A stretch of 64,000 nucleotides of DNA from Haemophilus parainfluenzae (GTDB taxonomy: Bacteria > Pseudomonadota > Gammaproteobacteria > Enterobacterales > Pasteurellaceae): assembly GCF_036288925.1 (NCBI RefSeq), contig NZ_CP127167.1:248001-312000 (forward strand), in the 5' to 3' direction. The notes under the pieces were generated by a model that saw only the letters and a list, made by a program, of their open reading frames with translations, was not told where the DNA came from and searched no databases. Position 1 is the stretch's first letter. The number at the start of each line of letters is the position of its first letter. A program made the position numbers and the translations under genes. This document shows, one piece after another, positions 43,319 to 51,951 of this stretch.

Positions 43319-43495
43319 TTGTAACCTCAATTAATGTTGCACTCGGTAAAAACCACACCGAACACGTTATTGTTTGTAAAAATAAAAAACCGCCAAATTA
43401 TAGCGAAAGAAAATCAAACAGTCGATAGAAACCGGAAAAATCAATAGAAAACCGGCTAAAATTGCACAATTTATCAACAATTTTGAATAAAGAAA

Positions 43496-43523
43496 AAAGT
43501 GCGGTCAAAAATAACCGCACTTT
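43496..43523 (-). terminator. Paired-USS terminator after kbp
   Basis: AAAGTGCGGT / ACCGCACTTT with an 8-base loop and T-rich tail on the minus strand. Confidence 0.85.
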
Positions 43524-43531
43524 TTATCGAA

Positions 43532-43972
43532 TTATAAACCTTTCGGTAAACGAATTTTTTGACCTGGGAAAATCTTATCCGCATCTTTAATCACTTCTTT
43601 GTTCGCTTCAACGATAGCGGTATATTTCGCGCCATTTCCGTAAGCTTTCTCAGCGATTTTCCACAAAGTGTCACCTTTTTGGATTACATAGAATGTTTCA
43701 TCACTGCTTAAGGTTTCACCGTTATTGATGCTTGCATCGCTTGTTACTGAGTGGATACCTTGAATGTTACCCGCCATTAATACTGCTTTTTCTAATGCTG
43801 CTGCAGTTGATGCCACACCTTGGATATTGGCTACACCATTTTCAACGGTAACAGATAAGTTTTCTACGCCTGGATTGTCTTCTGCAATGTGTTGAGTCAC
43901 AGCTTTAGACGCCTCTTCTTCTTTAGAAAAAATTTTCTTACCGATGTCACTGACAAAATCAAATAAACCCAT
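43532..43972 (-). CDS. kbp: Kbp/YgaU-like BON-LysM protein
   Basis: 146 residues. BON domain (about 20-80: VENLSVTVENGVANIQGVAST, cited as VENLSVTVENGVANI) and LysM domain (about 92-141: FYVIQKGDTLWKIAEKAYGN, NKEVIKDADKIFPGQKIRLP). E. coli Kbp with this layout is a cytoplasmic potassium-binding protein. No signal peptide, consistent with that. Confidence 0.9.
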   Translation of the reverse strand: MGLFDFVSDIGKKIFSKEEEASKAVTQHIAEDNPGVENLSVTVENGVANIQGVASTAAALEKAVLMAGNIQGIHSVTSDASINNGETLSSDETFYVIQKGDTLWKIAEKAYGNGAKYTAIVEANKEVIKDADKIFPGQKIRLPKGL

Positions 43973-44149
43973 TTTAACGTTCCTTTTGTATGTTTGTTTA
44001 AGGGATTATTACGATACTGAAATTCCCTTAAGAAGTCTATAAACCAGAGTGTAAAGCTATGTAAATATTCCAAGAAAACTGATCTAAAATTGACCGCACT
44101 TTGATAGAATACGCCGATTTTCAATTTACTCACTCAGCAAGGACAAATT

Positions 44150-44986
44150 ATGCGTTGGCAAGGTCGTAAAGAAAGCTCAAATATTGAAGATAGACGTGGC
44201 TCTGGCGGCGGTAACTTCGGTGGAGGAAGAGGCACTGGTGTTTTCGGTATTATTATCTTATTAGTTGGTGCTTATTATGGCGTGGATCTTTCAGGCTTAG
44301 TGGGCACACCGGATTTTTCAGGACAAAGCTCTCAACGATTAGAAACCCAAGAAGAACAGCAGCTTGCGAGTCTTTCTAAAGTTGTATTAGCGGATACTGA
44401 AACCGTTTGGGGACAATATTTTAGACAAATGGGTAAAACCTATAGCGAGCCAACCATGGTGCTTTACAATGGCGTAACCCCAACCGCTTGTGGTACGGGT
44501 CAATCTGCAATGGGCCCATTCTACTGTCCAAGCGATCGCAAAGTTTACCTTGATTTATCATTCTATAATGAAATGAAAAATAAACTGGGTGCAGCAGGTG
44601 ATTCAGCCTTTGCTTATGTAATTGCGCACGAAGTCGGTCACCATGTGCAAAATATGCTTGGTATCCTGCCGCAAGTGAATCGAGCACAACAAAGCAGCGA
44701 TCGCAAAACTGCAAATCGACTTTCTGTTCAATTAGAACTTCAAGCTGACTGTTTCGCCGGTGTTTGGGCGAGCCAAGCGGTGAAAAGTGGTTTATTTGAA
44801 CGCGGCGATGAAGAGAAAGCATTTAATGCAGCAGAAGCTGTGGGCGATGACCGTTTACAAAAACGCAACCAAGGTTATGTGGTACCGGATAGTTTCACTC
44901 ATGGTACATCGGCACAACGTCTAGAATGGTTCAGAAAAGGCTTGCAAAGCGCTAACCCTTCTATGTGTAATACCTTTAACCAATAA
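44150..44986 (+). CDS. ypfJ: YpfJ-type neutral zinc metallopeptidase
   Basis: 278 residues. A Gly-rich N-terminus (RGSGGGNFGGGRGTG), one membrane helix (GVFGIIILLVGAYYGV) and an outward domain with the zinc motif HEVGHHVQN, matching the YpfJ/Zn_peptidase family. Conserved ACGTGQSAMGPFYCP and QADCFAGVWA. Substrate not known. Confidence 0.88.
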   Translation: MRWQGRKESSNIEDRRGSGGGNFGGGRGTGVFGIIILLVGAYYGVDLSGLVGTPDFSGQSSQRLETQEEQQLASLSKVVLADTETVWGQYFRQMGKTYSEPTMVLYNGVTPTACGTGQSAMGPFYCPSDRKVYLDLSFYNEMKNKLGAAGDSAFAYVIAHEVGHHVQNMLGILPQVNRAQQSSDRKTANRLSVQLELQADCFAGVWASQAVKSGLFERGDEEKAFNAAEAVGDDRLQKRNQGYVVPDSFTHGTSAQRLEWFRKGLQSANPSMCNTFNQ

Positions 44987-45075
44987 GATCTTTAAGGCTG
45001 ATTCATATCAACCTTTTTATTTCAGCATAAAAAAAGTGCAGATCATTTTGAGCCACACTTTTATTATTGTCTTGA

Positions 45076-45621
45076 TTATGCAAATGCCTGTAATTCAGGG
45101 TTGATTGGTGTTTCAGCGATGTTGTTCACATAGTTGCATAATGTGGCGAGGCTGACACCTAAAATCACATCAATAGCATTTTCTTGAGTATAACCTGCAT
45201 CAAAGAATGCTTTAAGCTGCGCTTCAGTTAATTTTGCTTTTTGCAAAATAACGGCAAGGGTGAAACGTGCTAAAGTATCCAGTTTTTTATCACTTTCAAT
45301 ACGAGCTGTCGCACGAATTTGGTTTACAAGCTCTTCTTCAAGTTTTAATACTTTTAAAGCGATCTTCGTGTGGCCTGCTACACAGAAGCCACAACCATTG
45401 ACTACCGCAGCAGTAATTTGCACCACTTCGCGTTCTGTTGCGGTTAAGCTGTTACGACCATTAATACCACCGACAGTGCGATAAGTTTCAAGTGCAGTAG
45501 GGGCATTCGCGAGAACACCAATTAAATTTGGAATAAAACCATTAGCATTTTGTACGGCTTTTAAAGTTTCTTGTGCTGCTTCAGGGGCTGATTCAATGGT
45601 GTGAATTTTAAATTGAGACAT
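45076..45621 (-). CDS. AhpD-like carboxymuconolactone decarboxylase-family protein
   Basis: 181 residues of the CMD/AhpD fold. The redox motif is CGFCVAGHTKIALK (C-x2-C with the following His), which suggests a peroxidase-like thiol activity rather than lactone decarboxylation. A second typical region is LARFTLAVILQKAKLT. GGAGTAG precedes the ATG. Stands alone between ypfJ and a manY fragment. Confidence 0.87.
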   Translation of the reverse strand: MSQFKIHTIESAPEAAQETLKAVQNANGFIPNLIGVLANAPTALETYRTVGGINGRNSLTATEREVVQITAAVVNGCGFCVAGHTKIALKVLKLEEELVNQIRATARIESDKKLDTLARFTLAVILQKAKLTEAQLKAFFDAGYTQENAIDVILGVSLATLCNYVNNIAETPINPELQAFA

Positions 45622-45739
45622 AAACTACTCCTACGGGATAAATCATAAATTTCCGTTTGATAATACCTTTCTAACTTAAATAATAAAAAGAAGAAAAGCT
45701 TATTTCATATAGCCAAAAGTTATGATTATTTTGGCGTCG

Positions 45740-46035
45740 CTATGCTGCCGTATCTGTACCTGCTACTAACGCAACGAAGAAGGTTGGAATCGCCACACGT
45801 AACGCTTGTAATGCAAGACCGCTGAAGTGACAGAATTCAATGCCACGGAAGTTCGCTTTTGCGGCAAAATCATCGGCTTTGTGTTGAAGGAAGATGATTA
45901 AAGTACGCACGAAGATAGTTAATACTTGACCTGCCGCGGCCACTGGAGACGATGAGTTTGACGTTCGTCCAATACACTCCCCATACCGCAAATGGCGGCA
46001 ATGAGTGTGACTAAAATAATTTCCATTGTTGTCAT
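45740..46035 (-). pseudogene. manY: PTS mannose-family EIIC (manY) remnant with internal deletion
   Basis: From ATG 46035 the frame reads MEIILVTLIAAICGMGSVLDERQTHR, cited as GMGSVLDERQTHR, matching the ManY N-terminus. It then jumps, with a frame change near 45955, to PVAAAGQVLTIFVRTL and LQALRVAIPTFFVAL, matching ManY after about 68 missing residues. It stops at 45740 with the last third absent. No manX or manZ is beside it. The longest frame alone (45991 down) would look like an orphan membrane peptide. Confidence 0.85.
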
Positions 46036-46168
46036 AATGAATTTTTGAGGTATTTATAAATTAAGCGCAAAGTGCGGTTGATTTTGAAATAATTTTTGCT
46101 GAATAGAAAGCATTTCGCTCCAAATAAGAAACAGTTAAAATAAGCTAAATTTTATCTTTGGAGTTTTA

Positions 46169-46645
46169 ATGTTTTTTGTTTATCTCATTATCGCTTTAGC
46201 AGCAGGTGTCGCACTCGCGACGCAATCAGCCATTAATACGCAATTAGCGAAAGCCATGAGTGGTGAAGCGGTGATTGCTACCTTTATTTCTTTTGCGGTA
46301 GGCACGATTTTTCTCTTTTTTATCGCCTTGGCTAAAACTGATTTATGGGGCAATTTATCCACGATTCCATCACAACCTTGGTGGAAATTAATTGGTGGGG
46401 TGCTTGGCGCTGTTGTCGTGTTCACAACCGTTTTGCTTGCACCTAAATTAGGGATTACTGCGATGTTATTTTTTATCATCATCGGGCAATTAATTACGGC
46501 TGCCACTATCGATCATTTTGGTCTTATCGGTATGCCGATTCGAGAAGTAAATATCACAAAATTTATTGGATTAATTATTGTTGGCTTTGGATTAGTATTT
46601 TATTTCTTTGGAGATAAGTTGGTTGAGCTATTTGGGGCGAGATAG
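46169..46645 (+). CDS. DMT-superfamily DUF606 membrane protein
   Basis: 158 residues, about five membrane helices, of the DUF606/YdcZ type: ATQSAINTQLAKAMSGEAVIA, cited as ATQSAINTQLAK, PWWKLIGGVLGAVVVF, APKLGITAMLFFIIIGQL, DHFGLIG. Such half-length transporters work as dimers of drug/metabolite transporter type. Substrate not known. 48 bases before ydbH. Confidence 0.82.
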   Translation: MFFVYLIIALAAGVALATQSAINTQLAKAMSGEAVIATFISFAVGTIFLFFIALAKTDLWGNLSTIPSQPWWKLIGGVLGAVVVFTTVLLAPKLGITAMLFFIIIGQLITAATIDHFGLIGMPIREVNITKFIGLIIVGFGLVFYFFGDKLVELFGAR

Positions 46646-46693
46646 GATAGAATACGTCTCTATTTATTGATTAATCGCGTAATTGGGGAATCT

Positions 46694-49429
46694 ATGCGAA
46701 AGCGTTGCCTGTGGGCGTTGATTATTTTGTTGCTGTTGATTGTAGTAAGCGTTGGCTTAGTACGCGTTTTTGCGACCCCAAAACGTGTAGCGCAACTCAC
46801 CAATCATTTTTTAGCACCGCATTATCACATTGAATTAGCCGATGACTGGCAATGGGAAACAACAGGTTTAACGCTGTCAGAGCTAAAAGTGAAAACCGAC
46901 CACTGTACGCTTGTGAACCTGAATAATACTCAGGTGACTTGGTGGAATACGCATAGTCTTGATGTTGAAAAGGCGAGCTTGAATTATGATTGTTTAACTC
47001 ATTTACCCAATGATAATGCTGAAAAAACACCGCCAAATTTGACCGCACTTTGGGCAGCATTGCCGATTTCTCATGTTAATGTTAAACACTTTCAATTAAC
47101 GAATGCCGAAGCCTTAACACAAGAGGCTTTAAAACCTTTCTTATCGGCTGATTGGGCGTTAGACGCAAACTATAACGGCAACCAATTAGCACTTGAAGCG
47201 CAAGCCAATAATGACGGACTTGAGCTTCATCATCAATCGACTGTCACGCCAAAAGATGGTATTTTCCAATGGGCGGGCAGTACGAACATCAAACAAACAG
47301 ATGATAAAACCTACGATCTTCATTTCTCTGCGAATTTTGATCCTGATCTTTCTCAACTCCCTCAACAAGGAAATGTTTTATTCAATTGGAATAACCCTGA
47401 ACTGGCTGTAACCAAAGGCGAGGCAAAAGTGTCGTGGCAAGGGGCAGATGGCCAATTAAATGCCCAAGATTTAACAACTAATTCACTATTGTTGGATGTG
47501 CCTTTTGTGTTCACCAAAGACGGCTTGGATATTTCATGGGGGAAATTTTATTGGACCTTCGATAGCTATCAACCGGTCAAAGGCTTCCTTGGGTTATCTA
47601 TTCACCGTGCTGCAGAAGGCTTATTGCCATTGAGCATTGATATGAACGTGATCCTACAAACCTTTGGTGAAATGGGCAAAGGGGAGATCGTGATTTCAGG
47701 CAAAAATGGTGAAATCGGTGGTGGCGATGACAATAATGAATTGGATTTTGAGCTGAAAACACGCGGGGATTTACGTTATAACGCAACCGTGGCGCAAACC
47801 AATTTAACCTATCATCTTGGCGGGCTCTTCACCCATCCAGTGGTGTATTTTTATCCGGGTTCCGTCTTTAAAATGGATACTGTTCAGCCAGATACCAAAT
47901 TGCATGTTCGTTTACCGTTAGATGACATTATTATCGGTCGTTATGGCTTGGAAGGGCGTTTGCTCGCAACATTAAAGGGCACGACACCACAGTTTGAAAA
48001 TCTCGATTTAAAATTAGATGGAAATGCCCATGAGTTTATTGCGGGTATTAAAACGGTGTTTGACTTGAGGGATGAAGAACATAAGTTGCAGTCGGTAGAG
48101 AAACAAGCGACAAACCGTTGGGATTGGACAATCAATGGCAGTGCAAACTGGAAATCTTTAAATACACCAGTCAAAATGGAAGGTAAAGGCTTTTGGGAAT
48201 CCGATCATATTGAATTAAATCAACTTTCTGCCCATTCTAAAGAAGTGAAAATGAAAGAGGTAAAAATGGCACCACTTTCATTGGAACTTAAAGATCGACT
48301 CCGTTGGGATTATGAAGAAGGGCATATTCGAGGTTTGTTGCAAGCGAAAACAGATTGGATTGAACTGGCTTATGGCGGCCGTTTTGTTTCGCCTGTTTTC
48401 GGCTTAGGTATTGATGGTAAGAGTATCAGTAACTTCAATTTTGCAGGTGATTTAAAGGCTGGTTCGCTTGGGCCTTTAGATGTCTTGGGTGTATATCAGA
48501 ATAGTGCACTTTCAGGCGAAATTAGCTGGAAAGAACAATCCGCAAAAGTGTTCCAATCACTTTTCCCTCAACAATGGAATTGGATAATTCATGAGGGCAG
48601 CATTAAAGGACAAAGTGAATTCGCAATCAATGACAATGGCATGAAGATGAAGGGGGAGCTGAATCTTAAAAATGGCAAAATTACTATGCCAGATGGTGAG
48701 ATTTATGGCTTGAATATTCGCTTCCCGATGAATTATGAAAACTCGGCATTGCAAGTGGCTTCGGGTAAACCGATCCATATTTCGACTCAAAATATTCGCT
48801 ATGGCGCGCTTTCTGTCGCAAATGGGGAATTGGATTTGTTTGGGCGTTATCCGAACACCATGAAAAATCCGCTTACTTTGAGAAATGTGAAAGTTTCCTT
48901 ATTTGATGGCGTATTGACGGTGCCTCAGCTCACTTTCCCACAAAGTAAAATGGCGACACTTTCATTTACTAATATTGATTTAGCCCAAGTGTTAGCCTTG
49001 GCACAATATAACCAAGTAACCTTAACCGGCCGCGCCAATGCGACCCTGCCATTTTGGCTGGGACATAAGGAATGTTTGATTTGTAATGGCACATTGGAAC
49101 AAGTGGGAAATGTATCCATCAAATTAACCGATGAAATGGTGAAAGGGCTGAAAAAAGGCGGTTGGACAGAAAATATTTTGGTGGATTTATTAAAAGAAAT
49201 GGAACTGCAAAATTCCCATGCGGCGGTGACGCTCGATCCGAAAGGGCAAATGACATTGCGTGCTAGTATTAGCGGATTTAATCCAACCAAGCGAACCAAT
49301 AATCCGATAACGTTAAATTATACGCACCAAGAAAATATGTTTGAATTGTGGAATATGATTGACTATGGCTCGCAATTTGAACAAAATCTGCAATATAAAC
49401 TTTATAAGCAATTAGACAAAGACAAATGA
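46694..49429 (+). CDS. ydbH: YdbH-family AsmA-like envelope protein
   Basis: 911 residues from MRKRCLWALI with GGGGAA upstream; the frame's earlier ATG-like start lacks one. One N-terminal membrane anchor, then a very long beta-rich periplasmic region, as in the AsmA-like bridge proteins TamB, YhdP and YdbH that move phospholipid to the outer membrane. The YdbH C-terminal region includes LSFTNIDLAQVLALAQYNQ and AAVTLDPKGQMTLRASISGF (cited in parts). Overlaps ynbE by 4 bases; the ydbL found third in E. coli is absent. Confidence 0.88.
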   Translation: MRKRCLWALIILLLLIVVSVGLVRVFATPKRVAQLTNHFLAPHYHIELADDWQWETTGLTLSELKVKTDHCTLVNLNNTQVTWWNTHSLDVEKASLNYDCLTHLPNDNAEKTPPNLTALWAALPISHVNVKHFQLTNAEALTQEALKPFLSADWALDANYNGNQLALEAQANNDGLELHHQSTVTPKDGIFQWAGSTNIKQTDDKTYDLHFSANFDPDLSQLPQQGNVLFNWNNPELAVTKGEAKVSWQGADGQLNAQDLTTNSLLLDVPFVFTKDGLDISWGKFYWTFDSYQPVKGFLGLSIHRAAEGLLPLSIDMNVILQTFGEMGKGEIVISGKNGEIGGGDDNNELDFELKTRGDLRYNATVAQTNLTYHLGGLFTHPVVYFYPGSVFKMDTVQPDTKLHVRLPLDDIIIGRYGLEGRLLATLKGTTPQFENLDLKLDGNAHEFIAGIKTVFDLRDEEHKLQSVEKQATNRWDWTINGSANWKSLNTPVKMEGKGFWESDHIELNQLSAHSKEVKMKEVKMAPLSLELKDRLRWDYEEGHIRGLLQAKTDWIELAYGGRFVSPVFGLGIDGKSISNFNFAGDLKAGSLGPLDVLGVYQNSALSGEISWKEQSAKVFQSLFPQQWNWIIHEGSIKGQSEFAINDNGMKMKGELNLKNGKITMPDGEIYGLNIRFPMNYENSALQVASGKPIHISTQNIRYGALSVANGELDLFGRYPNTMKNPLTLRNVKVSLFDGVLTVPQLTFPQSKMATLSFTNIDLAQVLALAQYNQVTLTGRANATLPFWLGHKECLICNGTLEQVGNVSIKLTDEMVKGLKKGGWTENILVDLLKEMELQNSHAAVTLDPKGQMTLRASISGFNPTKRTNNPITLNYTHQENMFELWNMIDYGSQFEQNLQYKLYKQLDKDK

Positions 49430-49632
49430 TAAAACACTTTAAATTTCAACCGCACTTTTTTATTTTGGCGGCAATGTTTACACTTATAGCTTGCACTCCG
49501 ACCATTCAATTGGACACCCCAAAGGAAGGTATCACCATTAATATGAATGTGGTGGTGGACCACAATATTAAAGTGGAAATGGATGAGAAATCTCAAAAAG
49601 CTGTGAGCGAAGTTGATTCTTCGAAGAAATAA
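49426..49632 (+). CDS. ynbE: YnbE-like lipoprotein
   Basis: 68 residues, signal with lipobox LIACT (Cys23) and the YnbE core PKEGITINMNVVVDHNIKVEM. Known from E. coli as the outer-membrane partner of YdbH, extending its beta-sheet. The ATGA overlap with ydbH shows translational coupling. Confidence 0.87.
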   Translation: MIKHFKFQPHFFILAAMFTLIACTPTIQLDTPKEGITINMNVVVDHNIKVEMDEKSQKAVSEVDSSKK

Positions 49633-49644
49633 TTGAATCAATTA

Positions 49645-49684
49645 AAAAGGCCATCTGTATGTTAGATTTCAGATGGCCTTTTTC
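49645..49684 (+). terminator. Terminator after ynbE
   Basis: AAAAGGCCATCTG (49645-49657) / CAGATGGCCTTTT (49670-49682), perfect stem with T tract. Confidence 0.9.
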
Positions 49685-49740
49685 TTTTAAAGTGCGGTTA
49701 GATTTCCAAATGTTTTTTGTAAATATTCTAGCCCAAATTT

Positions 49741-49920
49741 TATCAATCATTTTTCATTGATTTTGATTTACAAGCTTTTTGTTAATCAGAAGTGAATCAC
49801 AAAATCTCTTATGAATCATTTTTCCATAAATTTGATTCACAAACTTGTTTGTTAATCATAAATAAGTGATAATGCAATTTATCAATCAAAAATTAGTTTT
49901 TTTGATTCGCAAAGGGATAA
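49741..49920. repeat. Tandem ~70-bp imperfect repeat, 2.5 copies
   Basis: Units start at 49741, 49810 and about 49880. Each opens with TATSAATCA, continues through TTTGATTYACAA and (in the first two) TTTGTTAATCA, and the third ends near 49915. Spacing is 69-70 bases. With 49685-49740 (an uptake signal and nothing else seen) and the small genes after it, this fills the 526-base stretch 49633-50158. The array abuts the fic remnant, so it may be its old control region. Confidence 0.7.
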
Positions 49921-49924
49921 TAGT

Positions 49925-50008
49925 ATGTATAAGCTGCTTAACTTTGATGATGCTGTTCAGTATCACTATAATCAATTTCCTCCTAAATCATTAGATTACA
50001 CCTTTTAA
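49925..50008 (+). pseudogene. Fic-domain protein, N-terminal stub
   Basis: 27 codons: MYKLLNFDDAVQYHYNQFPP and KSLDYTF, then stop. The YHYNQFPPKSLDY stretch is like the Fic N-terminal segment (YHxGxFPPxxLDW) that precedes the catalytic Fic domain; no HPFxxGNGR motif follows. Interpreted as a remnant. A weak site GGGATAATAG lies before the ATG. Confidence 0.55.
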
Positions 50009-50110
50009 CGATGAATACGTGCACCCCTTAGTGGGTGCATAATTTAACGATGCCGTGTTCATTTGCACACGATGATAACGATTGGGTGCATTAGTCACTG
50101 TTGCACTCAT
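49991..50110 (-). CDS. Small unknown ORF, phage-remnant-like
   Basis: 39 codons, starting MSATVTNAPNRYHRV and ending SSLKGVI, with GAGAGGAG 9-14 bases upstream (50120-50127), a good ribosome site for so short a frame. It overlaps the fic stub on the other strand. Two hairpins lie in it: TGCACCC/GGGTGCA at 50020-50039 and a 10-bp inverted repeat CCGTGTTCAT (50053-50062) / ATGAACACGG (50109-50118). The N-terminus recalls small Icd-like phage proteins, but I cannot confirm this. It could also be a structured RNA. Confidence 0.35.
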   Translation of the reverse strand: MSATVTNAPNRYHRVQMNTASLNYAPTKGCTYSSLKGVI

Positions 50111-50158
50111 GAACACGGTCTCCTCTCGGTATTATCTCAGTAACAAACTGGGATTTGA

Positions 50159-50599
50159 TTATTTCTCCATCACATAATTCGTTAAGGAAATTCCGTTTCT
50201 CATAACTTGTTGCTCCTTAACCAACCTATATCCTCTATGCAAGAAAAACGGCTTTGCTGTAATGGATGCGTGCGTTGTGATTTTAACAAAACCATTTTCT
50301 AACCTATTGCATAACTCACTTGCGATTCCTTGTCTTTGATAATCCTTGTGTACGAACAATCTATCAAGGTAGCCTGTGTTATCTATATCTCCAAAGCCTA
50401 CAACAGTATTATCTTCTATGGCTACAAACGTATTATGTTCTAAAAAAGATTTGTTCCAAACACATAAATCAACATTTCCTGTTGCCCAAACATCTAACTG
50501 TTCCTGTGAATAGTCTTTGGCATTTACGGTATGAACAGTTTGATAAAATAACTCTGCCAGTTGCTCACAATCTGATGATATATATTTTCGAATAAACAT
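50159..50599 (-). CDS. GNAT N-acetyltransferase
   Basis: 146 residues; start MFIRKYISSD follows AGGAAATC. GNAT fold with the acetyl-CoA loop VHKDYQRQGIASELC and the C-terminal THASITAKPFFLHRGY, close to the YafP/putative acetyltransferase group. Substrate not known. It lies among remnants of phage genes and is AT-rich, so probably acquired. Confidence 0.82.
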   Translation of the reverse strand: MFIRKYISSDCEQLAELFYQTVHTVNAKDYSQEQLDVWATGNVDLCVWNKSFLEHNTFVAIEDNTVVGFGDIDNTGYLDRLFVHKDYQRQGIASELCNRLENGFVKITTHASITAKPFFLHRGYRLVKEQQVMRNGISLTNYVMEK

Positions 50600-50656
50600 T
50601 TCGATTTCCTCCACAAATTCAAATTTATTTATTCAATTACAAACTAACAGTTATTA

Positions 50657-50941
50657 TTACTTTCCTTCTAATCCTTTAATGCCACTATCACCAAGTTTTT
50701 GCAGTGACATTAATTGTGTTCTAGCAAGTTTTCTAAGTTCCCTCATTCTTTCTTTTTGCTCCATACCTTTTCCAATAAGAATCGCATTATAGTTTTCCAT
50801 ATTGGCAAGTACAAGTAACTCATTCAGACTTGCATAATCTCTCATATTACCTCTTAGATCTGGATTCTCTTCACGCCACTGTTTCGCTCTTTTGTTAAAT
50901 AAAGCAACATTAAGCATATCTACTTCACTTGCATACTTATA
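50657..50941 (-). pseudogene. KilA-N domain protein, C-terminal stub
   Basis: The open frame runs from about 50941 and includes KYASEVDMLNVALFNKRAKQ, then NPDLRGNMRDYASLNELLVL. This is the conserved C-terminal part of phage-type KilA-N proteins; the KilA-N DNA-binding half (about 190 residues) is missing. An ATG at 50917 would give 86 residues. Its 5' end overlaps the 3' end of the ygiD-like gene, so a recombination joint lies near 50,940. Confidence 0.7.
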
Positions 50942-51720
50942 AGATATCCCACTAAAACCGACGTCATGCTGAGCGATCCGGCAATCAGATTATCGTTGAA
51001 AAACGTAATCTCGTCTTGTGATTCGCGTAACGCCATAATGTACAGCAACGGCAAGTAATGATCTGGCGTTGGCACAGAAAGCTCGGCTTTTTCGCCTAAC
51101 TGTTCATAATGCACCAAGGTTTTATCATCTTGTGTCGCAATCGCCTGATTGACTGTTTCACGGAAAGCAAACGCCCAGTCATAACCCGCACCGATTTGAT
51201 CGATATGTTCCCAACTTATCGCTCTCAGATTATGCACAATATTGCCGCTGCCGATAATCAGCACACCTTGTTCTCGTAAAGCAGATAATTTTTTCGCCAA
51301 ATTGAAATGCCATTCTGCCGATTGCAAACGGTTAAGGCTCAGTTGCACCACAGGAATATCGGCATCGGGATAGAGATATTTCAACACTGCCCATGCACCA
51401 TGATCAAAACCACGCGTTGGGTTCAGCTCGACATTTTCCGGCTGTAATAATGACCGCACTTGCTCCGCCAACTCAGGCGAACCAGGCGCGGGATATTGCA
51501 CTTGGCTGAGTTCATCGGGGAAGCCGTAGAAATCGTAAATCATTTCAGGGTGTTCACCTGAGGTCACCTGCAAACGGCTGCTGTACCAATGTGCGGAAAT
51601 CATCAAAATGGCTTTTGGTTTGGCAAACTGTTGCGTAATTAGGCTGAAATTCTGATTGAACGGGTTTTCCTTATCTAACGCATTCATCGGGCTACCATGC
51701 CCAACGAACAATACAGGCAT
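50920..51720 (-). CDS. ygiD: YgiD-like class III extradiol dioxygenase (DODA family)
   Basis: 266 residues. Non-heme metal dioxygenase of the LigB/DODA family, able to cleave DOPA-like catechols in E. coli YgiD. Metal His in FVGHGSPMNA and SAHWYSSRLQV; other conserved parts RGFDHGAWAVLKYLYP and GSGNIVHNLR. The last residues (after SMTSVLVG) come from the joint with the KilA-N stub and may extend the normal end. An uptake signal lies inside. Confidence 0.88.
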   Translation of the reverse strand: MPVLFVGHGSPMNALDKENPFNQNFSLITQQFAKPKAILMISAHWYSSRLQVTSGEHPEMIYDFYGFPDELSQVQYPAPGSPELAEQVRSLLQPENVELNPTRGFDHGAWAVLKYLYPDADIPVVQLSLNRLQSAEWHFNLAKKLSALREQGVLIIGSGNIVHNLRAISWEHIDQIGAGYDWAFAFRETVNQAIATQDDKTLVHYEQLGEKAELSVPTPDHYLPLLYIMALRESQDEITFFNDNLIAGSLSMTSVLVGYLISMQVK

Positions 51721-51951
51721 TTTTTCATTATTTTCTCCTCAATATTTGATGGAGCAGATTGTACGGTTAAATCTTTGTGTGAAAAATACCACTTTATGAA
51801 CAACATCTTTTACTAATCAGAAATAATGAATGATAAGGTTTAGAGAGATTGATGTGTTAAATAAGGTAAATATGACAAAGTGCGGTTAAATTTCACGAAA
51901 ATTTTACTTAAAATTTACTTCATTTACAGTTTATTATCTTTATATTTAGGC

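Noticed and set aside
45740..45991. An intact 83-residue membrane protein gene
   Set aside because: Its first residues come from the deletion joint; the rest aligns with the middle of ManY.
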